A stretch of 64,000 bases of DNA from Porphyrobacter sp. CACIAM 03H1 (GCF_002215495.1 NZ_CP021378.1:2418764-2482763); one strand, 5' to 3'; positions 47,692 to 56,843 are shown, counted from the stretch's first letter. Notes: generated by a model from the letters alone, not told the origin. Translations and numbers: made by a program.

Positions 47692-48340
47692 CGCGGCGCA
47701 ACAGCCCCTTCTGCTCCATGCGCCATTGCGCCATCGCGATGCGGTCCTGCCCGAAGAAGGGCTCGCCCTCGAAAACGAGGGTCGGCACGCCCCAGTGGCC
47801 CGCCGCCTCGAGCGCGGCCTGGTTGGCGGCGATCTCCGCGTCGAGCGCGGCGGCATCGTCCTGCGCCTCGGCATCGAGGTCGGCAAGGTCGAGCCCCGCA
47901 CGGGTCGCAGCCTCGCGCAGGTGATCGCCCTCGTGCCAGTCATCGACCGTGCCGGACCAGATCACCCGGCTGACCTCGTCGGCGAAGGCCAGCCCCCTCC
48001 CCCGCCGCTCGGCGGCCTGTCCCATGCGGCACAGCCGATGGATGTAAGGCTGCTCCTGCGCGATCTCGCGCGTGGCGAGGTTCTGCACCACCGGATCGGG
48101 GCGCGGCCAGCGATAGGGGATGCCGAGCATCTGCGCCGAACGGGCGGCATCAATGAAGATGTAGCGCCCGACATTGGGGCTGCCGGTGAACAGGATCGAA
48201 GGATCGCGGATCGCGATCGGCAGGACCGTGCGCAAGGCGATCGTCAGATCGTATTCCGCCGACAGCGCGCGGTATCGCCCGACGGCGAGATAGGAATAGG
48301 GGGAGCGGAAGCTGAAGAACAGGTCGGCATGGAGTGTCAT
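47684..48340 (-). CDS. DsbA-fold protein, 2-hydroxychromene-2-carboxylate isomerase-like
   Basis: A 218-residue cytosolic thioredoxin-fold protein. FFSFRSPYSYLAVGR has Ser rather than a CXXC pair, as in 2-hydroxychromene-2-carboxylate isomerase and kappa-class GSTs, and the C-terminal WGVPTLVFEGEPFFGQDR is the conserved cis-Pro block. It may isomerise a ring-cleavage product or act as a glutathione-dependent enzyme; no aromatic degradation genes are adjacent. It diverges from the marR gene with a 94-base spacer. Confidence 0.8.
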   Translation of the reverse strand: MTLHADLFFSFRSPYSYLAVGRYRALSAEYDLTIALRTVLPIAIRDPSILFTGSPNVGRYIFIDAARSAQMLGIPYRWPRPDPVVQNLATREIAQEQPYIHRLCRMGQAAERRGRGLAFADEVSRVIWSGTVDDWHEGDHLREAATRAGLDLADLDAEAQDDAAALDAEIAANQAALEAAGHWGVPTLVFEGEPFFGQDRIAMAQWRMEQKGLLRRDA

Positions 48341-48398
48341 GCCCCCGTGCTACCGCGCCCGGCGCCTTCGGGCCAGCCCCTTGCGGCACTGCGGGCGC

Positions 48399-48427
48399 TT
48401 GTCGATAGTAAGCCTGCTTATTATAAG
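48399..48427 (+). promoter_or_regulatory. marR promoter with operator in the spacer, probably leaderless
   Basis: TTGTCG (48399-48404) and TATAAG (48422-48427) are spaced by exactly 17 bases. A near-perfect palindrome centred on TAAGC-CT-GCTTA (48405-48424, with outer ATA/TAT) fills the spacer and enters the -10 box. The ATG at 48435 is seven bases past the -10, about where transcription should start, and no Shine-Dalgarno is present. Confidence 0.7.
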
Positions 48428-48434
48428 TGCACGC

Positions 48435-48878
48435 ATGAGCATCGAGACCGGCTACCGACTCGCCGACAATTCGCGCCAGCTGCGCCGCCTGTTCGACGAG
48501 CGGGTGCGCGGCCTCGGGATCACCGGTCCCCAGGCGCGGCTGCTGCTCTCCCTCGAACGCCACCCCGACCAGAACCAGGCCTTCTATGCCGAGCGACTGG
48601 AGATCGAGCCGATCACCCTCACCCGCATTGTCGACCGTCTGGAGGATGCCGGCTGGGTCGAACGCCAGGCCGATCCCGCGGACCGGCGCGCGCGGATCCT
48701 CCACCTTACCGACAAGAGCCGCGGGATCGTCACCCGGCTGCGCGTCGGGGTCGAAGGGCTGTTCGAGGACATGCTCGCCGGCTTCGATGCGGGCGAGCGC
48801 GCGCTGTTCGCCGCGATGCTGGAGCGCATCGCGCTCAACCTCGCGGCGGCGCGCCAGCCGGAGGCGGTCGATGGCTGA
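48435..48878 (+). CDS. MarR-family transcriptional regulator
   Basis: A 147-residue winged-helix dimer. The recognition-helix region QAFYAERLEIEPITLTRIVDRLEDAGWVER and the wing ADPADRRARILHLT are standard MarR features. It precedes emrA-emrB-type efflux genes with an eight-base overlap, so it is the local repressor, most likely acting at the palindrome in its own promoter. No ribosome site is seen before the ATG at 48435; the transcript may start at or next to the ATG. The inducer is presumably a hydrophobic toxic compound. Confidence 0.9.
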   Translation: MSIETGYRLADNSRQLRRLFDERVRGLGITGPQARLLLSLERHPDQNQAFYAERLEIEPITLTRIVDRLEDAGWVERQADPADRRARILHLTDKSRGIVTRLRVGVEGLFEDMLAGFDAGERALFAAMLERIALNLAAARQPEAVDG

Positions 48879-49944
48879 GGCCGATCCTGCCCTCGCCCGC
48901 GCCGATGCCGCCGCCGAGGCAGCGCCCCCGGTGCCCGCCCGCCGCGCCTGGGGCCGCTGGGCGCTGATGCTGGTCGTGCCTCTCGCGCTCGCCGTGGGGG
49001 CGTGGCTCTACTGGCAGAGCCTTGCGGGCAAGGTCTCGACCGACAACGCCTATATCAAGCAGGACATGGTGGCCGTCAGCGCCGAGGTCGGCGGGCGGAT
49101 CGTCGAGGTGATGGTCGCCGACGGAACCGATGTGACGGCAGGCCAGCTGCTGTTCCGCATCGACCCCGAGCCCTTCCGCCTCCAGATCGCCGAGGCCGAT
49201 GCCGCGATCGCCGGGGCGCAGGCCAATGTTATCGCGCTCAGCAACGATGCCGACCTCACCGGCAACGACATCGCCGCCGCCCGCAGCGACGTCGGATTTG
49301 CCGAGGCGCGCTTCGAACGGGTGCGGGCGCTGCGCGAGAAGGGCTTTTCGACCAAGGCCGATTACGAGGCCGCAGAGCAGGCCGTGGTGCAGGCGCGCGA
49401 GCGGGTGCGCCAGGCCGAGGACCGCCAGCGCGAGGCGCGGGCGCGGCTTGCCAGCGGTCCGGCCGTGCCCGGCGTCAATCCGCAGGTCGCCGCCGCCGAG
49501 GCGCGCCGCGCCAATGCCCGGCTCGCCCTCAGCCGCACCGAGGTGCGCGCCCCTGCCGCCGGCCGCATCGCGCAGGCCGAGCGGTTGCAGGTCGGCCAGC
49601 AGGCCGTCCCCAACCTCCCCGTGCTGACGCTGGTCCGCTCCGGCTCGACCTATGTCGAGGCCAATTTCAAGGAAACCGACCTTGCCGACATGGCCGTGGG
49701 CCAGCACGCCGAAGTCCGCTTCGACGCCTATCCCGATCTGGTGCTGAAGGGCCGGGTTGCCAGCATCGGGGCGGGAACGGGGGCGGAATTCTCGGTGCTT
49801 CCGGCGCAGAATGCCACCGGCAACTGGGTCAAGGTCACACAGCGCGTGCCCGTGCGCATCGCGCTCGAGGGCGAGAGCCCGCGGCGCCTGATCGCCGGGC
49901 TGTCGAGCGAGGTGACGGTCTTCACCGAAACCGGCAGACGCTGA
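48871..49944 (+). CDS. emrA: EmrA/HlyD-family membrane fusion protein
   Basis: A 357-residue periplasmic adaptor: one membrane helix (about 27-47), the first biotinyl-lipoyl half at VSAEVGGRIVEVMVADG, a long coiled coil (about 105-205, with FSTKADYEAAEQAV), the second lipoyl half LSRTEVRAPAAGRIAQ, and a beta barrel with TYVEANFKETDLADM. This is the EmrA pattern and serves the 14-helix pump encoded next, one base downstream. It overlaps marR by eight bases. An outer membrane channel gene is not in the window. Confidence 0.9.
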   Translation: MAEADPALARADAAAEAAPPVPARRAWGRWALMLVVPLALAVGAWLYWQSLAGKVSTDNAYIKQDMVAVSAEVGGRIVEVMVADGTDVTAGQLLFRIDPEPFRLQIAEADAAIAGAQANVIALSNDADLTGNDIAAARSDVGFAEARFERVRALREKGFSTKADYEAAEQAVVQARERVRQAEDRQREARARLASGPAVPGVNPQVAAAEARRANARLALSRTEVRAPAAGRIAQAERLQVGQQAVPNLPVLTLVRSGSTYVEANFKETDLADMAVGQHAEVRFDAYPDLVLKGRVASIGAGTGAEFSVLPAQNATGNWVKVTQRVPVRIALEGESPRRLIAGLSSEVTVFTETGRR

Positions 49945-49945
49945 G

Positions 49946-51520
49946 ATGGCGAGCACCGCCGCGCCCGCAATCGCGGCCCCCTCGCCCCCGCCCCGCGATG
50001 TCGCCGAGCTCGAGACAGGCAACTACCCGCTGATGATCGTCGGGGTGATGGCGGCATCGCTCCTCCAGATCCTCGACACCACCATTGCCAACGTTGCCCT
50101 GCCGCACATGCAATCCTCGCTGGGCGCGACGGTCGACACGATCACCTGGGTGCTGACGAGCTACATCATCGCCTCGGCCGTGGCCCTGCCGATCACCGGC
50201 TGGCTCGCCGACCGGATCGGCGCGCGGCTGCTGTTCATCCTTTCGGTCGCAGGGTTCATCCTCGCCTCGATGCTGTGCGGGATCGCCCAGAACCTCGAGG
50301 AGATGGTCGCCTTCCGCGCCTTGCAGGGCGTCGCCGGGGCCTTCATCGCCCCGCTCAGCCAGTCCTTCCTGCTCGATACCACACGCCCTTCGCGCCATCC
50401 GCAGATCATGGCGGTGTGGGGCATGGGGATCATGATCGGCCCGATCCTCGGCCCCATTCTGGGGGGCTGGCTGACCGAGACCGCGAACTGGCGCTGGGTA
50501 TTCTTCGTCAACCTTCCCGTCGGCCTCGCTTCGCTTGCCATCCTGATCGCCTACCTGCCGAAGCGCCCGCGGCGCGAGCGGCGGTTCGACCTGCTGGGCT
50601 TCATGCTGCTGGCGGTCGCACTTGCGGCGTTCCAGCTGATGCTCGACCGCGGACAGCAGGAGGACTGGCTCGCCTCGGGCGAGATCTGGGTCTACCTGCT
50701 GCTCACCCTGTCTGCGACCTGGATGGTGGTGATCCACTTCGCCACCGCGCGCGCGCCGATGTTCGAGCGTGCGCTCTTCGCCGACCGCAACTTCGCCATC
50801 GCGCTCGCCTTCATGGTCGTGATCGGGATCGTCATGTTCGCGGTGATGGCCCTGCTGCCGCCGATGCTCCAGAACCTGTTCGGCTACGGCGTGATCGACA
50901 CCGGGATCGTGCTGATGCCGCGCGGGGTGGGCGTTCTGGTGTCGATGCAGATCTCGGGCCTGCTGATGCGCCGCGGGGTGGATGCGCGGCCTGTGGTGGC
51001 GAGCGGCTTCCTGATCTGCGCCGTCTCGCTGTGGCAGATGGCGCACTGGTCGCTCGAGGTCGACGAGATGCACGTCATCATGAGCGGGCTGTTGCAGGGC
51101 CTCGGCATGGGCCTCGTCTTCATCCCCTTGCAGGTGAGTGCCTTCGCCACGCTCAGCCCGGCCTTGCGCACCGACGGATCGAGCCTCCTCAACCTGTTGC
51201 GCTCGCTGGGCGCCTCGGCGGGGATCGCGTGGATGACCGTGCTGCTCGCGCGCAACATCCAGACGGCGCACGCCGATCTCGCCACCCATGTCACCGCGGC
51301 AACGGCGAGCATGGTCGATTTCTCGACCATCGACCGCTTCCAGGCGCTAGGCGACACCGCGCTGACGGCAATCGACGCGGAGGTGAACCGGCAGGCGGCG
51401 ATGATCGCCTATGTCGACGATTTCTGGGCGATGATGTGGATCACGCTGGCCGCCGCGCCGCTCGCGCTGCTGATGCGAAAGAATGCGCGGCCTGCGGGCC
51501 CGGTGGCGCTTTCGGAATAG
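49946..51520 (+). CDS. emrB: EmrB/QacA-family MFS drug exporter (DHA2)
   Basis: A 524-residue proton-driven exporter with 14 predicted membrane segments. The TM1 motif LDTTIANVALPHMQSSLGAT, motif A in GWLADRIGARLLF, and motif C-like GIMIGPILGPILGGWLTE are all clear, placing it in the DHA2 family. With EmrA it would move hydrophobic compounds across the envelope. It is the last gene of the marR-emrA-emrB operon and ends three bases from a convergent lipoprotein gene. Confidence 0.93.
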   Translation: MASTAAPAIAAPSPPPRDVAELETGNYPLMIVGVMAASLLQILDTTIANVALPHMQSSLGATVDTITWVLTSYIIASAVALPITGWLADRIGARLLFILSVAGFILASMLCGIAQNLEEMVAFRALQGVAGAFIAPLSQSFLLDTTRPSRHPQIMAVWGMGIMIGPILGPILGGWLTETANWRWVFFVNLPVGLASLAILIAYLPKRPRRERRFDLLGFMLLAVALAAFQLMLDRGQQEDWLASGEIWVYLLLTLSATWMVVIHFATARAPMFERALFADRNFAIALAFMVVIGIVMFAVMALLPPMLQNLFGYGVIDTGIVLMPRGVGVLVSMQISGLLMRRGVDARPVVASGFLICAVSLWQMAHWSLEVDEMHVIMSGLLQGLGMGLVFIPLQVSAFATLSPALRTDGSSLLNLLRSLGASAGIAWMTVLLARNIQTAHADLATHVTAATASMVDFSTIDRFQALGDTALTAIDAEVNRQAAMIAYVDDFWAMMWITLAAAPLALLMRKNARPAGPVALSE

Positions 51521-51523
51521 CGC

Positions 51524-52096
51524 CTAGCGGAAGAAGCACTGCGTTCCGGCGTAGAGCATGTCGACCTTGTCGCCTGCTATGAACCCGCCGATCTCGCCGC
51601 CGAGCGCGAATTCCTCGCCGAGCGTGCTGCCCTCGACCCGGGCGAAGCCGGGCGCCGCCTCGACGACAGCGCGCGCCGTGCCGAGCTGCACCTTGCCGGG
51701 CAGCGTGACGGTACCGGTGGCAGGGGCATCGCCGTCCTGCGGGGCGCGCCAGTTCCAGCCGACGAAGCGGTCGTCCTGGAAATGGACCGTGAGCCCGCCG
51801 GCAAAGTCGGTGAAGACCACCGGACCTGCGCCGCATTCGGCATTCTCGCCGGTCCGCAGCACCGGACCGAGCACCCTCGTCAGGGCGGCCTCGACCTCGG
51901 CCTTGCCGGCGGCGAAGTAGAAGGCCTCGCCCCCTGCGGCGAGGCCCTCGCTGCGCAGTTCGACGCGGGTCGCGGAGACCGGCGCGGCGGGAGCATCGCC
52001 CTGCTGGCGCTCGGCCGGGCTCGGCACTTCGCCGCTGTCGCATCCGGCGAGCGCCAGGGCGCCCGCGAGCACGAGAAGCGAAGGCCGCACCGGCAT
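51524..52096 (-). CDS. hypothetical lipoprotein
   Basis: A 190-residue protein with a signal ending in lipobox LAGC (about residue 19). The mature part begins with a flexible Ala/Pro/Glu region, then a beta-rich domain with EAFYFAAGKAEVEAAL, VFTDFAGGLTVHFQDDRFVGWNWR and a Cys near the C-terminus (TQCFFR) that may pair with the Cys in ENAECG. No family recognised. It starts within the asd stop (TGATG), so it is translationally coupled to asd. Confidence 0.65.
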   Translation of the reverse strand: MPVRPSLLVLAGALALAGCDSGEVPSPAERQQGDAPAAPVSATRVELRSEGLAAGGEAFYFAAGKAEVEAALTRVLGPVLRTGENAECGAGPVVFTDFAGGLTVHFQDDRFVGWNWRAPQDGDAPATGTVTLPGKVQLGTARAVVEAAPGFARVEGSTLGEEFALGGEIGGFIAGDKVDMLYAGTQCFFR

Positions 52097-53121
52097 CAGC
52101 CCTTCTTCAGGTGCCGCCGGCCGAGCAGTTCGGCAATCTGCACCGCGTTCAGGGCCGCGCCCTTGCGCAGGTTGTCGGAGACGCACCACAGGGTCAGGCC
52201 GTTCTCCACGGTCGGGTCCTCGCGCACGCGGCTGACGAAGGTCGCGGCATCGCCGACGCATTCGATCGGGGTGACGTATCCGCCGTCCTCGCGCTTGTCG
52301 ACGAGCATCACGCCCGGCGCCTCGCGCAGGATGTCCATTGCCTGTTCGGCACTGATTTCGTTCTCGAACTCGATGTTGACCGCCTCGGAGTGGCCGACGA
52401 AGACCGGCACGCGCACGCAGGTTGCGACGAGCTTGATCCTGGGATCGAGGATCTTCTTGGTCTCGACCACCATCTTCCACTCTTCCTTGGTCGAACCGTC
52501 GTCGAGGAAGCTGTCGATGTGGGGGATGACGTTGAAGGCGATCTGCTTGGTGAACTTCTGCGGTTCGACCGGATCGCCGACGAAGATCGCGCGGCTCTGG
52601 GCGAAGAGCTCGTCCATCCCCGCCTTCCCGGCGCCCGAGGTCGACTGGTAGGTGGCCACCACCACGCGCTTGATCTTCGCGAAGTCATGGAGCGGCTTCA
52701 GCGCCACCACCAGCTGCGCAGTCGAGCAGTTGGGGTTCGCGATGATGTTGCGCTTGGTGTAGTCGTCGATCGCATCGGGGTTAACCTCCGGCACGATCAG
52801 CGGCACATCGGGGTCCATACGATAGAGCGACGAGTTGTCGATGACTATGCAACCGGCTGCCGCTGCCTTGGGGGCATATTCCTTGGCTGGACCACTCCCG
52901 GCCGCGAACAGGGCGATGTCCCAGCCGGCGAAGTCGAAATGCTCGATGTTCTTGCACTTTAGCATCTTGCCCGTGTCGCCGAACTCGACTTCGGTGCCGA
53001 CCGACCGCGACGAGGCGACCGCGGCGACCTCGTCGCACGGAAACTCGCGCTCGGCGAGGACCTGCATCATCTCGCGCCCGACATTGCCGGTCGCGCCGAC
53101 CACTGCCACCCGGTAACCCAC
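52096..53121 (-). CDS. asd: aspartate-semialdehyde dehydrogenase
   Basis: A 341-residue enzyme converting aspartyl phosphate to the semialdehyde, the branch point for Lys, diaminopimelate, Met and Thr. GATGNVGREM binds NADP, IANPNCSTAQ holds the catalytic Cys132, TYQSTSGAGKAGMDEL follows and RVPVFVGHSEAVNIEFE is the substrate region with the catalytic His. Length and motifs are standard. A small lipoprotein gene is coupled downstream. Confidence 0.96.
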   Translation of the reverse strand: MGYRVAVVGATGNVGREMMQVLAEREFPCDEVAAVASSRSVGTEVEFGDTGKMLKCKNIEHFDFAGWDIALFAAGSGPAKEYAPKAAAAGCIVIDNSSLYRMDPDVPLIVPEVNPDAIDDYTKRNIIANPNCSTAQLVVALKPLHDFAKIKRVVVATYQSTSGAGKAGMDELFAQSRAIFVGDPVEPQKFTKQIAFNVIPHIDSFLDDGSTKEEWKMVVETKKILDPRIKLVATCVRVPVFVGHSEAVNIEFENEISAEQAMDILREAPGVMLVDKREDGGYVTPIECVGDAATFVSRVREDPTVENGLTLWCVSDNLRKGAALNAVQIAELLGRRHLKKG

Positions 53122-53199
53122 TTGGCATTCTCCTGTGTTTCGCAGGTGCGAAATAGCGTGCGCTGGCTCCAGCGCAACCGCTAACCGCCCTCCGCAGAC

Positions 53200-55446
53200 C
53201 TATTCCTTGGTCGGAGGCGTCACCCCGTGCGCCGCGAGGAAGCGGAAGATCGCGTTCCACATGTGCGGCCCGATCTTCTCGCCCGACACGCGGTGGGTGT
53301 AGCCCGGGTAGAGCATCATCTCGAAGGGCGTGTTGCTCTCCTGCATGACGCTGATGAGCTCCGAGGCGTTCTCGAACACCACGTTGTCGTCGGCCATGCC
53401 GTGGATCAGCAGCAGCGGATCGGCGATCTTCGCGGCATCGGGGATGGCGCTCGCTGTCTCGTAAGCCTCGGGCACCTCGCGCGGATCGCCCATGTAGCGT
53501 TCGGTGTAGTGGGTGTCGTAGAGCTCCCAGCGCGTCACCGGCGCGCCCGCGATACCTGCAGCATAGAGCCCGGGATCAGCCTCGAGCATCTTCAAGGTCA
53601 TGTAGCCGCCGTAGGACCAGCCATAGGTCGCGATCTTGGCCGGATCGACGAAATCGAGGCTCTTGAGAAAGGTCGCCCCGGCCTTCTGGTCGCGCACCTC
53701 GACGCTGCCCATCGCGCGGTGGATCGGCTGTTCGAAATCGACGCCGCGGTTGGCAGAGCCGCGATTGTCGAGCTCGAAGAAGATGTAGCCCCTGTCCACG
53801 ATCGCCTGCGCCAGCGCGCCGTTCCAGCCCTTCGTCACCGTCTGCGGACCGGGGCCGCCATAGTGCTGGAAGAACACCGGGTAACGCTTGCCGGGCTCCA
53901 TCGTCGGCTTGAGCATCATCCAGTGCAGCGGCGTGCCGTCGTCGGCGGCGATGGTGCCGAATTCGGGGCTCACATGGCTTGCGAGATAGGGCGCATAGGG
54001 ATGATCGCCCTCGACCCGGTTCTCCTCGATCCAGGCCACGCGCTTGCCGTCGGGCGTGGCGAGGTAGGACTGCGGCGGCTGGTCCGGCCCCGAGCGGGTG
54101 ACGTAGAGAAGCCGCCCCGCCCCGTCCATGCTGGCGCTGTTGGTGAAGGCGGGGTCCGTCAGCAGTTCGGGCTCACCCGTCCCGTCCAGCCGCGCGCGGT
54201 AGATCTGCTGGGTCAGCACATTGGCGGTCGCCTGATAGGTGAAGGTCCCCGCGGCCTCGTCGACGCCGACCAGCATGGTCGTGGGCGAGGTGCCGCTGGT
54301 GAGTTGCTGCCACTGGCCGTCCGCAAAGCGGTAGAAATGGCCGTAGCCGTCGCGCTCGGACCACCACAGCAGGCTGCCGTCGGCGAGGAAGCGGTAGTTG
54401 TCCGACAGGTTCACCCAGTAATCGGGCCGCGCCGCGTTCTCGGTAAACCAGACCGTGCTGGCGCCCGTCGCTGGATCGACCCGCAGCATGTCGATCCTGG
54501 TCTGCGCGCGGTCCTGCCGCTGGACGTAGATCGCGCTGCCATCGGGCGCCCAGTCGACGCGGGCGACATAGATGTCGATGTTGAGCCCGAGGTCGACCTT
54601 GACGCTGCCCGTCCCGTCGGGGTTCATCACGTAGAGCTCGACCACCGCATTGTCGGTGCCCGCGGCGGGGTAGCGCTGCTCGAACACCTTTGTGCCCTTG
54701 GCGCCGATCGCCGCGCGGGTGACGATGCCGACGCTCGCCTCGTCGGTGCGCTGCACAACGATCCGGCTGTCGTCGGGGCTCCACCAGTAGCCGGAGAGGC
54801 GGTGCATTTCCTCCTGGGCGACGAATTCGGCCTCGCCCCAGCGGATCGTCTCGGCCTCGCCTGCGGGGGTGATCGGCTGCGCCTCGGCCCCCACCGGCCC
54901 GACCCACAGGCGCCGGTCTCGCACGAAGCTGACGAAGCCGCCCTTGCTCGAGAGCTTGGGATTGAGTTCGGTGCCCTCGGTGTCGGTCAGCCGCGTCACG
55001 GTGCCATCGAGCTTCGCGAGGAACAGGTCGCCGTCGAGCGGCACCAGCACCCCCGCCCCGTCGCTCGCCCACTGGTAGCTGATGATCCCCTTGAGGCTGC
55101 CGACGCGGGCGCGCTCGCGCTGCATCTTCTCGTCCTCGGACAATTCGCGCCCGCTGCCGAGCTTTTCGGAATCGACCAGCATCCGCCATTCGCGGGTTTC
55201 GATGTCGTAGCCCCACAGGTCGTAACGCTCGCGGTCGTCGGCGCGGTTGCGCAGCAGGGTGAGGAAGCGCCCGTCGGGCGAGAGCTTCACCTGCCGCGGC
55301 GCCGGGCCATCGAGGCCGGGCGAGGCGAAAACGCGTTCGAGGGTGAGGATGGGGGCAGCTTCAGCCATTGCGGGCGTCTCCGCCAGCACGGGCGTCGTCA
55401 GACAGGTCGAAAGACCGAGCGCAACAGCAGCAATCAGGGAACGCAT
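53200..55446 (-). CDS. S9 peptidase, dipeptidyl-peptidase IV-like
   Basis: A 748-residue exported enzyme. A signal ends near TPVLAETP (residue 24). The N-terminal half is an eight-bladed propeller (repeated segments such as SPDGRFLTLLRN and WWSPDDSRIVVQRTDEA), and the C-terminal alpha/beta domain has GWSYGGYM with Ser611 and the late MADDNVVFENA and YTHRVSG blocks holding Asp and His. The EEMHR-like Glu pair in EEMHRLSGYWWSPD is the N-terminus-binding site of DPP IV. It would cut X-Pro dipeptides from peptides in the periplasm. Confidence 0.93.
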   Translation of the reverse strand: MRSLIAAVALGLSTCLTTPVLAETPAMAEAAPILTLERVFASPGLDGPAPRQVKLSPDGRFLTLLRNRADDRERYDLWGYDIETREWRMLVDSEKLGSGRELSEDEKMQRERARVGSLKGIISYQWASDGAGVLVPLDGDLFLAKLDGTVTRLTDTEGTELNPKLSSKGGFVSFVRDRRLWVGPVGAEAQPITPAGEAETIRWGEAEFVAQEEMHRLSGYWWSPDDSRIVVQRTDEASVGIVTRAAIGAKGTKVFEQRYPAAGTDNAVVELYVMNPDGTGSVKVDLGLNIDIYVARVDWAPDGSAIYVQRQDRAQTRIDMLRVDPATGASTVWFTENAARPDYWVNLSDNYRFLADGSLLWWSERDGYGHFYRFADGQWQQLTSGTSPTTMLVGVDEAAGTFTYQATANVLTQQIYRARLDGTGEPELLTDPAFTNSASMDGAGRLLYVTRSGPDQPPQSYLATPDGKRVAWIEENRVEGDHPYAPYLASHVSPEFGTIAADDGTPLHWMMLKPTMEPGKRYPVFFQHYGGPGPQTVTKGWNGALAQAIVDRGYIFFELDNRGSANRGVDFEQPIHRAMGSVEVRDQKAGATFLKSLDFVDPAKIATYGWSYGGYMTLKMLEADPGLYAAGIAGAPVTRWELYDTHYTERYMGDPREVPEAYETASAIPDAAKIADPLLLIHGMADDNVVFENASELISVMQESNTPFEMMLYPGYTHRVSGEKIGPHMWNAIFRFLAAHGVTPPTKE

Positions 55447-55459
55447 TCAAGACTCACCT

Positions 55460-55550
55460 CGTCATTGCGAGCCGCCAAAGGCGGCGCGGCCATCCATGGA
55501 CGAGCGTTGCGCCATGGATTGCTTCGTCGCTTACGCTCCTCGCAATGACG
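55460..55550. repeat. 91-bp palindromic element with 12-bp perfect inverted ends
   Basis: CGTCATTGCGAG at the left end and CTCGCAATGACG at the right are exact reverse complements. The interior has its own symmetry (CCATCCATGG and GCCATGGATTGC). There is no open frame. It looks like a non-autonomous mobile or REP-class element between the S9 peptidase gene and rplS. Confidence 0.75.
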
Positions 55551-55570
55551 AACATGGTTGGCAAGAGGTG

Positions 55571-55606
55571 CAAACGAAAAGGGCGGCCCCTTGCGGAGCC
55601 GCCCTT
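55571..55606 (-). terminator. rho-independent terminator after rplS
   Basis: On the minus strand AAGGGCGGC, a 10-base loop and GCCGCCCTT make a 9-bp stem running into TTCGTTTG. It begins 24 bases past the rplS stop and ends the ribosomal operon. Confidence 0.85.
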
Positions 55607-55629
55607 CGTGTTTCGGTGGCCGTGAAGCC

Positions 55630-55998
55630 TTACGCCTTGGGCGCGGAGGCCTTGCGCTCGACGATGCGCGCGCTCTTGCCGGTGCGGCCGCGCAGGTAAT
55701 AGAGCTTGGCGCGACGCACCACGCCGCGGCGGACCACGGTGATGCTCTCGACGATCGGCGAGTAGAGCGGGAAGACGCGCTCGACGCCTTCGCCGAAGCT
55801 CATCTTGCGAACGGTGAAGTTCGAACCCATGCCGCGGTTCGAACGGGCGATCACGACGCCTTCATAGGCCTGGATACGCTCGCGGTTGCCTTCCTTCACC
55901 TTCACGCCGACGCGGACGGTGTCGCCTGCGCGGAATTCGGGGATGTCCTTGCCGGACTTGGCGATTTCTTCGGCTTCGATCTGCTGGATCAGGTTCAC
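55630..55998 (-). CDS. rplS: 50S ribosomal protein L19
   Basis: A 122-residue bL19: [20 protein letters not shown], the core [22 protein letters not shown] and [16 protein letters not shown], and a basic [18 protein letters not shown] tail. The ATG overlaps the trmD stop by four bases (ATGA). A strong terminator follows. Confidence 0.98.
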   Translation of the reverse strand: MNLIQQIEAEEIAKSGKDIPEFRAGDTVRVGVKVKEGNRERIQAYEGVVIARSNRGMGSNFTVRKMSFGEGVERVFPLYSPIVESITVVRRGVVRRAKLYYLRGRTGKSARIVERKASAPKA

Positions 55999-56843
55999 TG
56001 GTCCGGTTCCTTCGTTTCATGCCGCGCGCCAGAGGCAGGTTGGACCGGATCGCCACGATAGCGTTCCCACAAGTCCGGCCTGCGTGACCGTGTATCAGAT
56101 TCGCTCCTTGCCTTGCGCCAAGCAGCGATCTTCGCATGATCCCCCGATCGCAGCACTTCGGGGATCGTGCGCCCTTCCCATTCCTGAGGTCGGGTGTAGT
56201 GCGGATATTCGAGAAGGCCGTTTTCGTACGACTCCTCGGTCCCGCTGGAAGGCGCGCCCATTACTCCGGGAAGCAGCCGAATGCAAGCGTCAAGGAGGGT
56301 GAGCGCCGCCATCTCCCCGCCGGACAGGACGATGTCGGCGAGGGAGACCTGTTCGATTGCGGGCCGCGCCTCGAACAGGCGCTCGTCGAAGCCCTCGAAG
56401 CGGCCGCACAGGATGATGACGCCGGGGCCGGCGGCAAGCTCGCGGATGCGCTGCTGGGTGATGGATTTGCCCCGCGGGGTCATGGCGAGGATGGGCACAG
56501 AAGAAGAAGCCGTTCGCCCTGAGCTTGTCGAAGGGCCGCCCTTCTCTTCTGCCAAGGGTCCGACAGACAAGGACGGTGCTTCGACAAGCTCAGCACGAAC
56601 GGAGTGAGTGGCAATGGCGTGATCCAATGCCCGCGCCAGCACGTCGCACTTGAGCACCATCCCCGCCCCGCCGCCCGCGGGCGTGTCATCGACGGTGCGG
56701 TGCTTGTCGGTGGCGAAGTCGCGGATCTGCACCGTCTCGCAGGCCCACTTGCCCTCGGCCATGGCGCGCCCCGCGATGGAGTGCCCGAGCGGCCCGGGGA
56801 ACATCTCCGGGTAAAGCGTGAGGATGGTGGCGGCGAAGGTCAT
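55995..56843 (-). CDS. trmD: tRNA (guanine37-N1)-methyltransferase with in-frame insertion
   Basis: A 282-residue SPOUT methyltransferase that makes m1G37 in tRNAs. [64 protein letters not shown] and [15 protein letters not shown] are all the family blocks, so it should be functional. Between AIATHS (81) and SVPILAM (about 115) there is a stretch of about 31 residues not found in typical TrmD; it is coded by a palindromic repeat element at 56510-56602 that keeps the frame. The enzyme is otherwise of normal length plus that insert. It overlaps nitrilase and rplS by four bases each. Confidence 0.95.
   Translation of the reverse strand: MTFAATILTLYPEMFPGPLGHSIAGRAMAEGKWACETVQIRDFATDKHRTVDDTPAGGGAGMVLKCDVLARALDHAIATHSVRAELVEAPSLSVGPLAEEKGGPSTSSGRTASSSVPILAMTPRGKSITQQRIRELAAGPGVIILCGRFEGFDERLFEARPAIEQVSLADIVLSGGEMAALTLLDACIRLLPGVMGAPSSGTEESYENGLLEYPHYTRPQEWEGRTIPEVLRSGDHAKIAAWRKARSESDTRSRRPDLWERYRGDPVQPASGARHETKEPDQ
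56510..56602. repeat. bipartite REP-like element inside trmD
   Basis: Left arm CCGTTCG-CCCTGAGCTTGTCG (56510-56534) and right arm CGACAAGCTCAG-CACGAACGG (56579-56602) are inverted copies around a 44-base centre. The 93 bases equal 31 codons and contain no stop in the trmD frame. Confidence 0.85.
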
